DNA from: Hormiphora californensis
Lineage: Eukaryota; Ctenophora; Tentaculata; Cydippida; Pleurobrachiidae
DNA length: 64,000 nucleotides
Assembly (NCBI GenBank): GCA_020137815.1
Contig: CM035353.1
Location: 4,464,404 to 4,528,403 of the forward strand
Direction: 5' to 3'
Position 1 is the stretch's first letter. The number at the start of each line of letters is the position of its first letter. This document shows positions 41,273-48,329 of this stretch, in pieces. A program made the position numbers and the translations under genes. Under the pieces are notes generated by a model. The model was given only the letters and a program-made list of their open reading frames with translations, searched no databases and had not been told where the DNA came from.

Positions 41273-41640
41273 TAGGCGATAAATGTTAACCAGATCTGTG
41301 AGAATTTCGCACGTTTTTGCCCATAGCTCAGCCATTTCTTGACCAATTTGCAAAATCTTTGGCTCATTGGAAAGAGGACATTGAGATCTTTGAAATGAGC
41401 TCAAGAAAATGAAAATTGGCGCAAATTGCGCGGCGTGGTGGCGAAAACGCGCACTTTGCGCCATGACGCCGCGCATTTTGCACCGATTTTAGTTTTGTTG
41501 GGCTCATTTGAAAGAGCTCAATGTCCTCTTTCCAACGCGCCCAAGATTTTGCAAATTGGTCAAGAAATGACTGAGTTATGGACAAAAACGTGGTTTTGCA
41601 CGTACGTTTTCTCTCAGATCTGGTTAACATTTACCGCCTA
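41273..41640. mobile_element. Palindromic element with TAGGCG ends
   Basis: TAGGCGATAAATGTTAACC at the left and the complement ending ACCGCCTA at the right. Arms of about 150 bp are imperfect inverted copies (GTTAACCAGATCTG, GACCAATTTGCAAAATCTT, TTGGAAAGAGGACATTGAG) around a GC-rich centre with GCGCAAATTGCGCGGCG. Related to 33490-33620. No coding capacity; opposite-strand frames mirror each other. Confidence 0.7.
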
Positions 41641-41760
41641 ACTAGGAATTAGGAATATAGCATATTGGGAGGAGGAGGAGGGAGGGAATTGAAAGTTAGC
41701 ACGTATAACTGATGGTAATCGTGTAGCACTCATGGGAGTGGGTACCTGTAGCGCAACACT

Positions 41761-42364
41761 ATGTCCTCTGACAGTAAACGGCGACGGGTATCAGTAGTTC
41801 GGGCACAGGAGCGGCTGGAGGCGCGGGTGGAGGAGCGGGAGAGGCAGCGGCCAGAGGTAGTGCAGGAGGATGAGGGGGAGCAGCCAGTCATAGACATGGT
41901 GGGGGCACCCGTTGGGTGGGGCGGACGAACCCAGGTCAGGGCCTCATGAGTGTGCACGTCGGGGGTGTAGGGAGCTCTGGGATTCGGGGGTAGGGCATTA
42001 TGGGGGCCAGGTTATGTTACTTTTGTTGGGAGGATTTGGAGGGGGTAGATGTCAGGGTGGATCGGGCCATTTTGGATATAGAGGGATATAGTAACCCATA
42101 TAGGGCTGGGAGGGGATATTGGATCGGGCACGGGGTGGGTTGGAATCCCAGAGGCATCGGGTGGCGGCGGCCAACCATTACTGGGTGAGAGGGGAAATGG
42201 GGGCCACAGAACTCATCGCCGCGGTGGATTTTGGGCAGGGGGCTTTAGTGAAGCTGACTCGGTGGGCCATCAGTTTTGGGTACAAACGGGCGGCTTTAAT
42301 ATCTAGGGTGGACGTACCAGAGTATGTGGGGTTACACCCCTTTGTTTCCCCTCTTTCGCACTAG
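41761..42364 (+). CDS. Unassigned retroelement-like frames
   Basis: The frame 41761-41949 starts MSSDSKRRRVSVVRAQERLE and is rich in Arg/Glu (coiled-coil-like), ending at TGA. Overlapping frames 42000-42188 and 42119-42364 continue downstream (FCWEDLEGVDVRVDRAILD; TELIAAVDFGQGALVKLTRW, stop at 42362). The high GC and Gly/Arg/Glu bias match the gag-like pieces at 42959-46300, so they may be parts of one element type. Domain not recognised. Confidence 0.3.
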
Positions 42365-42414
42365 CCAGATCTATATTATATACGATTTATTAGTTTTAAA
42401 AGGGTTTGTGTGTG

Positions 42415-42702
42415 AGTGCCATTATAGTGCTGTGACCAGGATCAATCCTACTACTAATGGACACGGCAGACCAATAAAATACCAGGGGCACAACCACGTT
42501 TGAGGGTTGGCCTCGGTATAAAGAAGTGATTTTATTTAGAAGAGAGCTGTTGTTACTGTACGTTCTGTGCTGATTATTACCATTACTTAAAGTTCGTAGC
42601 TTCAAGTTACAAAAGAAAGCCCTGAAGTTATAAGTTTACCTACTAAAACAAGTGTTCACAAACTACAATCATCTGGTTATTGCGGTCAACTCACAATTGG
42701 CA
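42415..42702 (+). promoter_or_regulatory. LTR- or promoter-like leader, copy 1
   Basis: GAGGGTTGGCCTCGGTATAAAGAAG through CAATTGGCA corresponds throughout to 44230-44431 (TATA box GGTATAAAGAAG versus GGTATATAAGAAG). Directly followed by ATG at 42703. Inferred to be the leader of a retroelement or of a recently duplicated gene. Confidence 0.45.
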
Positions 42703-42780
42703 ATGTCACCATTAGAACTAGAAAGCGACACTCTCTTAGCTGGCTTAGAACCAACCCCAGCACAGAGCTATCGTATTTGA
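42703..42780 (+). pseudogene. Start of gag-like ORF, copy 1
   Basis: Reads MSPLELESDTLLAGLEPTPA and stops at TGA 42778-42780. Parallel to the start at 44432 (MSLLGLDSDTTLLAGLD). Confidence 0.45.
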
Positions 42781-42958
42781 GGGATATTTGTAATTGTTCC
42801 TTTTATTCTTGTGTATCTTGAAAAAAAAAAATTGATTTGTGTTTTACTCTCTCAGTGGTTTTATCTCCCTCCCCCCCTTTAAATGTATTCTTCCCCCTAG
42901 CTTGTCGTGTAATCTTTCAGCTGATCTAATATTCTCTCTCTCTCCCACTGAATACCAG

Positions 42959-43744
42959 TCAGACCAAGCGGGCATCGGCGGTGGCGGTGGCGGAGGCGTG
43001 GGAGGAGGAGGAGGAGGTTGGCAGTTGGGTAGCGGAATTGGAGGAGGTTGGGCAGGTGACGTGGACGCATGGGAGGGCTATCGTAAGGCCGCCAAGATCT
43101 CCACAGAAGATGCGCGCGAAATATTTCCTACTTACTTAGACGAAGTGTCATCTTTGAAAGTACGGGGAGACAAGAAAGCGTCCGAGGCTAAATCGTGGGC
43201 GGCATACCTGGAGCGGGTAGTGCTAGTACTAGCACCTCCCGATTTGAAAGTGGTGGCTATTTCACGTTTCCGGGCACTAAAGCAACAGCTGGAGGAGACG
43301 GTTAGGGATTTTGGGGATCGGCTACTCAGGGAGGCATCGGATTTGGGGGACGTGGAGGGCCCGGAGTTGGAGCAGCTCCTGAAGGACACGTTCTGGATCG
43401 GCGTCAGGGACGATAAAATTGCTTGCGAGATAGCCGAAAAACTGGAGAGGGACTCCTTTACGGACCTTGTGGAAAACATGGATCGTAAGCAGAAGGCTTT
43501 GACGGCACGGAACGATGTAACCGGCCTGAATGAGGTCACAGTACTGGCGGCAAGTCAAGGGGCGTCACAGGCACACCCGGGAGGAGCACCAGCGCTACAG
43601 GCATGCATGATGGATCTCGCCAGACCGGGGACAGGCAGCACAGACCATGGGAGGGCCAGCCTAGACAGTGGGAAGGGCAGAACAGAGGATACAACGGTCG
43701 GCGGTTCGAGACAAAACTACAAGTGCTCGCTAGTGCTACTATGA
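42959..43744 (+). CDS. Retrotransposon gag-like protein
   Basis: A long open frame ending at 43744. The part before about 42959 is T-rich with CTCTCTCTCTCCCACTGAATACCAG, a good splice acceptor, so I start the coding part there. Order: Gly-rich linker, then a helical domain: EAKSWAAYLERVVLVLAP, then FRALKQQLEETVRDFGDRLL, then QLLKDTFWIGVRDDK and LVENMDRKQKALTAR. This is the layout of the Ty3/Gypsy-type capsid (retrotrans_gag), which assembles RNA-containing particles. The tail after about 43560 is Gly/Ser/Arg-rich; no CCHC knuckle is visible in the frame. A short relative is at 9210-9404. No protease, RT or integrase follows. Confidence 0.6.
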   Translation, partial: SDQAGIGGGGGGGVGGGGGGWQLGSGIGGGWAGDVDAWEGYRKAAKISTEDAREIFPTYLDEVSSLKVRGDKKASEAKSWAAYLERVVLVLAPPDLKVVAISRFRALKQQLEETVRDFGDRLLREASDLGDVEGPELEQLLKDTFWIGVRDDKIACEIAEKLERDSFTDLVENMDRKQKALTARNDVTGLNEVTVLAASQGASQAHPGGAPALQACMMDLARPGTGSTDHGRASLDSGKGRTEDTTVGGSRQNYKCSLVLL

Positions 43745-43880
43745 ATACCAGTCAGACCAAGCGGGCATCGGCGGTGGCGGAAGCGTGGGAGGAAGAGGTT
43801 GGCAGAATTGTGCAGCGGAATTGGAAGGTTCGATCAGGTAGTGGAGGTGGAGGCGGTGGGCGGTCAGGCGGCGGAGGGTA
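43741..43880 (+). pseudogene. Second copy of the gag start
   Basis: ATG at 43741 reads MNTSQTKRASAVAEAWEEEV. The DNA GAATACCAGTCAGACCAAGCGG repeats 42950-42972, so the first 60-70 bases of the gag exon are duplicated here. It then becomes Gly-rich. Confidence 0.45.
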
Positions 43881-43980
43881 GTTGGGTGGAGGAGTTGGAG
43901 GAGGTTAGCCAGGGGATGGAGGGGCCGGATGGACAGGAGGAGGGGTGTGGGGTTACACCCCTCCTTTTTACAAAAGGAGA

Positions 43981-44195
43981 TAAAAAGAAGAAAAAAAAGG
44001 AAGCCTGTACAGAAGAAGAGCAATGAGACCATGCAGTCGATCATAGCACAGAACCAGGTACTGATTCAATTGGAAAAGGAAAAATTGGAACAGCTCAACA
44101 GACTCGTCAATGTGCTTATAACAAATTCAAAGAGCAAGAAGAGGAGGAGATCTAAAAGTTTAGTACGGTTCGTGGAGGACCCCCCCCCCTCCTAA
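43981..44195 (+). CDS. Coiled-coil, lysine/arginine-rich peptide
   Basis: In the frame ending at TAA 44193: MQSIIAQNQVLIQLEKEKLE, then LNRLVNVLITNSKSKKRRRS. A short heptad-like helix followed by a nuclear-localisation-like KKRRRSK cluster. Similar tails end DNA-binding proteins such as SANT/Myb-type transposon accessory proteins, but no DNA-binding domain is visible. Confidence 0.3.
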
Positions 44196-44226
44196 TTGGT
44201 ATCTGGGCCCAGATACCAATTAGGAG
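44189..44226. repeat. Perfect 38-bp palindrome
   Basis: CTCCTAATTGGTATCTGGG followed directly by its reverse complement. It sits about 25 bases upstream of the TATA box of leader copy 2 and is absent from leader copy 1. Confidence 0.9.
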
Positions 44227-44229
44227 CAG

Positions 44230-44431
44230 CCACGTGTGAGGGTTTGTCCTGGGTATATAAGAAGTTATTATATTTAGAAAGGTGTACTGGTGTGACTGTT
44301 CTGTGCTTCTATTTCGAAGTTACAAAGTTAGCCCTGAAGTTCTAAGATTCCCTACTTCTATAACAGTGCTCACAGCCTACAATCATCTCAAGTCTATCTA
44401 TACATTGGTTATTGTGGGAAGTCACAAGGCA
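44230..44431 (+). promoter_or_regulatory. LTR- or promoter-like leader, copy 2
   Basis: GTGTGAGGGTTTGTCCTGGG, TATA box near 44253 (GGTATATAAGAAG), then GTTCTGTGC, AAGTTACAAAG, GCCCTGAAGTT and CCTACTTCTA in the same order as in copy 1. Confidence 0.45.
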
Positions 44432-44885
44432 ATGTCACTATTAGGATTAGATAGCGACACAACTCTCTTAGCTGGCCTAGACGCCTACCCAGCAGGGGCA
44501 GGTGGAGGACTGGGTGGCGGAGGAAAGGCGGCTAGGGGGGAGTTTGGCGGCTTTGAGGTTGGAGGAGGAGACGAGGAGGAGCAAGGCGGAGGGGCTAATG
44601 AGGGCGAGGGGAGAGGATTCAGGCAGAGGAAAGGGAGAGGAGGCTGGCGGAGGCACGGAGGCGGTGAGGGAGGCCAGGATGAGGAGGGAGGGGCGGAGAA
44701 TGGCCACCAATGACAGATGGCTAAGGTTCATGCAGAGGCGCGAGCTGGCAGATAGCAGGGAAACAATTGCATGGGACCATGAAGCCTTCGGCAGGTACAA
44801 TCAGAAACCCCCCCCCCCCCGGGTACAGCATATGATCGAATGTACCCGGTGCCTGACCTATGGTACACGTTTCTTTTTACGCTAA
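44432..44885 (+). CDS. Gag-like charged protein, frame ambiguous
   Basis: ATG at 44432 reads MSLLGLDSDTTLLAGLDAYP and runs Gly/Glu-rich to TGA at 44711. A second frame (44502-44885) looks more protein-like in its second half: LRLEEETRRSKAEGLMRARG, then RRMATNDRWLRFMQRREL and ETIAWDHEAFGRYNQ. I infer a frameshift within the Glu/Gly-rich repeat, with the true protein starting at 44432 and ending in the second frame. A partial copy (46085-46312) keeps MATNDRWLRFMQRRELADS. Family not identified. Confidence 0.4.
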
Positions 44886-45059
44886 ATATTTTTGAGACGG
44901 GTTACGATGATACGACAATTATACGAGCATTAAACCTAATAATAATCGGATTGGTGTTGGTAAGTTTGAACCTGTTAAAATATATATGCTAACCATCACC
45001 AATTAATTGTAATTAATTGAAAGTTATAATGAATAATTAACACATATCACATGGTGTGA

Positions 45060-45172
45060 CGTCATGGATCACGTGATCTGCAGTTGAGTGCAGTCATGTG
45101 ACGTCATAAATCACGTGACTAAAACCGTGTAATGAGCGCAGTCACGTGATTGCGCTCATTACACGGTTTTCC
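45060..45172. repeat. CACGTG-rich segment with a 20-bp-stem hairpin
   Basis: AAAACCGTGTAATGAGCGCA, a 10-base loop containing TCACGTGA, and the exact inverse (about 45121-45170). Upstream are GGATCACGTGATC (45067) and AAATCACGTGAC (45108) plus two TGACGTCAT words. Confidence 0.8.
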
Positions 45173-45190
45173 AACTTCTCATTTATGTTT

Positions 45191-45406
45191 AGGAACCGGT
45201 GATTCTTCAAGATTTCTTCAAAATCGAGATTTATATCCTTAGTTATTGCATAGAGATCGAACAAGAATTGCCGGTTCCTATGTATTAGATGTTAAAATAG
45301 GAACCGGTGATTCTTCAAGATTTCTTCAAAATCGAGATTTATATCCTTAGTTATTGCATAGAGATCGAACAAGAATTGCCGGTTCCTATGTATTAGATGT
45401 TAAAAT
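45191..45406 (+). repeat. Exact 108-bp tandem duplication with inverted ends
   Basis: Two copies starting at 45191 and 45299. Each begins AGGAACCGG and contains the inverse CCGGTTCCT about 90 bases later, so each unit looks like a small TIR element that was duplicated in tandem. Confidence 0.8.
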
Positions 45407-45419
45407 ATATATCTTTACT

Positions 45420-46080
45420 AGATTTAAGGATATGGAGGATTCGGGTAGTACCGGGTTGGTGCCACCTGTTATAGGAGAAAGAAGTTCTGGGGATGAAGGT
45501 CGAGGATATATCCTCACTCTCTGTCATCATGAGTGAAGCGGGCAAATTTACATATTTTGTTCTATGGAAACAATATATTGTATGGTTCAGGCGCATATAG
45601 TATGGTTCAGGCGCATAGGAAGGTAATGCAGCACCCGTTTGACAATGAAGTCACCTATCGAAACCTATCCTGGAAACCTCCTGAACTAAGCGCAGTCTTA
45701 ACTAGGACCCAGCTGTGGCAAGCAAAAATACAGAGAGATCGCTCGAATATTACCCTGCTCTCACAATATTGGTGGAACACCAAAAAGTGGTATTGAAATC
45801 AGACTATGAAGTTGGTTTTCTTGGATTGCCGATCTCGAAACGCAAGTTCATGGAAATAATTGGATGGATAAGTTTAACGTCCACGGTGATAATGGTGATA
45901 ATGTACTGTAATGGACCTGGACATGGTAAGCTGTGATAATATAGCTGTACGTGTGTATGTAAGCTGGCGAGGTGCCTATATGTGGCTCACACCATGCGAG
46001 GCCGCCGAGGAGGCCCTAGCGGTGAGTTTTATTTTCCTGTCTATAATTATATGTCAGCTATTAGAATCATTTCGTTGGTA
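45420..46080. other. Short unassigned frames
   Basis: Frames at 45354-45536 (DMEDSGSTGLVPPVIGERSS), 45533-45796 and 45715-45936 are open. ATAGTATGGTTCAGGCGCATA is duplicated at about 45580-45617. None recognised. Confidence 0.25.
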
Positions 46081-46084
46081 GACG

Positions 46085-46312
46085 CATTTGAGGTTGGAGG
46101 AGGAGGCGAGGAGGAACAAGGCGGAGGGGCTAATGAGGGCGAGGGGAGAGGATTGAGGCGGATGAGAGGGAGAGGGGGCACGGAGGAGGCGGGCGGTGAG
46201 GGAGGCCAGGATGAGGAGGGAGGGGCGGAGAATGGCCACCAATGACAGATGGCTGAGGTTCATGCAAAGACGTGAACTTGCCGACAGCAATAGAAAACAA
46301 TCGGTAAGATTT
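46085..46312 (+). pseudogene. Gag-like charged protein, partial copy
   Basis: DNA copy of 44555-44755 with several deletions. ATG at 46234 reads MATNDRWLRFMQRRELADS, then diverges and stops. Confidence 0.5.
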
Positions 46313-46319
46313 GTGTGAT

Positions 46320-46600
46320 AAAGGTATTATAAAAGTAAGTTTATTCCCATCTGTTACCAACTATGAATTGCTGTGAATGCCATGATTGGAAAGAGGACTA
46401 TAGCTAGGATTTTGATTGAATGCAGAGAGAGATATAGAAAACAATTGTGAGATTTGCGTGAGAAAGGTAATATAAAAGCACCCCTCATGGCCATCAGTAA
46501 CCAACCATGGAGTGTTGCGACTGTTTCCTAAACGTCGGAGAGTTTATCAACATAAACGCCATATGTTATTGGGCTGCGTATTGTGACAGCGTTGCCATAC
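46320..46600. other. Duplicated short segment, no gene
   Basis: GAAAACAAT-GGTAAGATTTGTGTGATAAAGGTATTATAAAAG (46288) recurs as GAAAACAATTGTGAGATTTGCG at 46436. A 66-codon frame at 46507 (MECCDCFLNVGEFININAIC) is unassigned. Confidence 0.3.
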
Positions 46601-46611
46601 ACGTGTTTATA

Positions 46612-46646
46612 CCATGGCGTGAGGAATTTTTATTCCTCACGCCATG
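46612..46646. repeat. 14-bp-stem hairpin
   Basis: ATGGCGTGAGGAAT, TTT loop, ATTCCTCACGCCAT. Confidence 0.85.
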
Positions 46647-46649
46647 TGA

Positions 46650-47234
46650 AGTTGCCCGAATGGCATTAAACGTAAGTTCGTCATCTATAGTATTTTCTAT
46701 TCATTGACTGCCTTTAACGGATACTATTATTATAATATTGTACGGTTTGTACCTGTGGCATTGCATCACATGTACATGTGAGAAAGATTTGTAATCCATG
46801 CACTGGCATGCGAGCAGTGAATTGACTGAATTGAAACGTTGATTGACAGAGAATTGTGTCTGAAAGTTAACAGTTAGAAAGTGAACAGTTAGAAAGTGAA
46901 CAGTTAGCAAGTGAGGAAGTGATAATGATGAGTGAAAAGGAATGAAGTGAATTGATAAGCGAGACAAGATATGACAGACAAGAAGTGTAAAATGAACTGA
47001 TTGGCCAAAGCCTGAAACTCGAGTAATACTAATTTGTAAATATAATACATGGGACAACTGATCCACCCTCAAGTTGCGCAAATATTCCTCAGTTGCCCCC
47101 TCCCTCTTTTGTGTAAACATAGTGCTTTGTGAGAACACCAACCGCCCGGTGTTGAGTGTGCAAGTGAGGAACGAACCTGCCCGTTTTGCTTAATTTTAGT
47201 TTAGAATATAACAGTAACACTCGTTTCCGGTAGC
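46650..47234. other. Gene-free; short tandem AGTTAGAAAGTGAAC
   Basis: Three imperfect copies of AACAGTTAGAAAGTG at 46868-46915. The last 80 bases may be the leader of the RING gene. Confidence 0.4.
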
Positions 47235-47606
47235 ATGAATGCACTCACCTGTCCCGTCTGCCTGGAAAGAGCCTCACCACCCACCTATGCTTGTGATCTG
47301 GCCGGCCACATGGTATGCGGAAAATGTACACAGAGTATATCGGAGACCTGCCCAGTGTGCCGCGGACCGTTCTCGAAGAGGAGGAATGTAGCGTTCGATA
47401 GCCTGTGCAGCATAATGAAGTCAACCTGTAAATATGAATGTGGACTCGAGAACACCGTGAACAATTTAATGGAACATGAGGAATACTGTACCGAAAAGCC
47501 CTTCTCGTGCCCTGTCTGTAGGGAGCCCATGGACAGCGCTCATGACGAACAGCGGAGGCGACTACATCCTAGTCGATATCCAGGGAGTGGGTGTGGTCCT
47601 GACTGA
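47235..47606 (+). CDS. RING plus SIAH-like zinc-finger protein (best-preserved copy)
   Basis: ATG at 47235 begins MNALTCPVCLERASPPTYAC, then C-D-L-A-G-H-M-V-C-G-K-C and T-C-P-V-C-R-G-P, a complete C3HC4 RING (residues about 6-45). A helix and C-K-Y-E-C-G then H-E-E-Y-C follow, then FSCPVCREP, in the order of the SIAH-type finger. Family role: E3 ubiquitin ligase. The frame is intact to the TGA at 47604, but from about 47553 the DNA is alpha-kinase sequence read in the wrong frame, so the natural C-terminus of the protein has been replaced. If expressed, it would be a RING protein with a nonsense tail of about 17 residues. Confidence 0.65.
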   Translation: MNALTCPVCLERASPPTYACDLAGHMVCGKCTQSISETCPVCRGPFSKRRNVAFDSLCSIMKSTCKYECGLENTVNNLMEHEEYCTEKPFSCPVCREPMDSAHDEQRRRLHPSRYPGSGCGPD

Positions 47607-47733
47607 TCTCCAGGTTGCATCACCACATGGTGAATTTTTAGCCGGCAACTTTGGGGAAGAGGCGATGGAAAACTTTTTCCAATGGCACACATGCGGAGAT
47701 TTTTGCGGGAAAGCTAACCTCCAAAAGAAGTAG
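47553..47733 (+). pseudogene. Alpha-kinase C-terminal segment, copy 1
   Basis: In the +1 frame relative to the RING: SGGDYILVDIQGVG, TDLQ, then GNFGEEAMENFFQWHTC and C-G-K before TAG. Alpha-kinases (eEF2K/MHCK family) have V-x-D-I-Q-G-V-G, T-D-P-Q, then G-x-x-G-x-x-G-x-x-x-F-F-x-x-H-x-C-N-x-x-C, where the last H/C residues bind zinc. All these are recognisable (FDFC-type variant GDFC at the end). N-terminal lobe and nucleotide-binding Lys are missing. The first 64 bases are identical to 48158-48222. Confidence 0.7.
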
Positions 47734-47739
47734 TTTGGA

Positions 47740-47990
47740 TATGGAGAAGAAGTTAGAAGATTGATCATATAACATATTGTTTAGAGAAATATTTGCGAGA
47801 CTTACGAGCTAATGTTTGCCTGTCGTAATCTGTTTCATATAGAGAAGTAATTGCAAAATGATCAAAAGGGTTGGAAGGAAGGTAAAGTGTCAACCTCCTA
47901 GGTTGGCAGAATCCCTTTATTAATTAATTAATTGAAAGTTATAATGAAAAAAATCCATCGGAGGACGACGACGGGGATGGGGGCATTTAG
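47740..47990. other. AT-rich spacer between the alpha-kinase copies
   Basis: No gene seen. ATTTAG just before 47991 could be the acceptor of the next exon. Confidence 0.4.
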
Positions 47991-48229
47991 AGTGACGAGA
48001 AAGTATCATACAGACAACAGGGTGATGCCTGGAAGGTTATCAACAACAACGGCTCCCGGATTTACCAGGATAGAATTAAACCCAGAGTACCCCCTCCTGA
48101 TGCCCCGTTTGATATGGATGAGCTTGAGGCCCTCGTTCATTGGTCCCATGAGATAAGCGGAGGCGACTACATCCTAGTCGATATCCAGGGAGTGGGTGTG
48201 GTCCTGACTGATCTCCAGGGTTGTAAAAT
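47991..48229 (+). pseudogene. Alpha-kinase exon, copy 2, cut by the assembly gap
   Basis: Open frame from a TTTAG acceptor: W-K-V-I-N-N-N-G-S-R, PRVPPPDAPFDMDELEALVH, W-S-H-E-I then SGGDYILVDIQGVG and TDLQ. The F/V-x-H-W-S/T-Y/H-x-x-S-G-G-x-x-x-V-x-D-I-Q-G order is that of the alpha-kinase core. The frame reaches the Ns, so the rest is not visible. It could be part of a real gene whose other exons lie beyond the gap; I list it as a pseudogene fragment because neither end can be seen. Confidence 0.6.
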
Positions 48230-48329
48230 NNNNNNNNNNNNNNNNNNNNNNNNNNNNNNNNNNNNNNNNNNNNNNNNNNNNNNNNNNNNNNNNNNNNNNN
48301 NNNNNNNNNNNNNNNNNNNNNNNNNNNNN
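48230..48329. other. Assembly gap (100 N)
   Basis: Exactly 100 Ns, the conventional size for a gap of unknown length, at the boundary between the alpha-kinase exon and the satellite. Confidence 1.

Noticed and set aside
41003-41476. Overlapping Gly/Pro-rich frames at 41.0-41.5 kb on both strands
   Set aside because: They come from GGAGGAGG-type DNA and from the palindrome arm; both strands are open together, as expected for biased composition.
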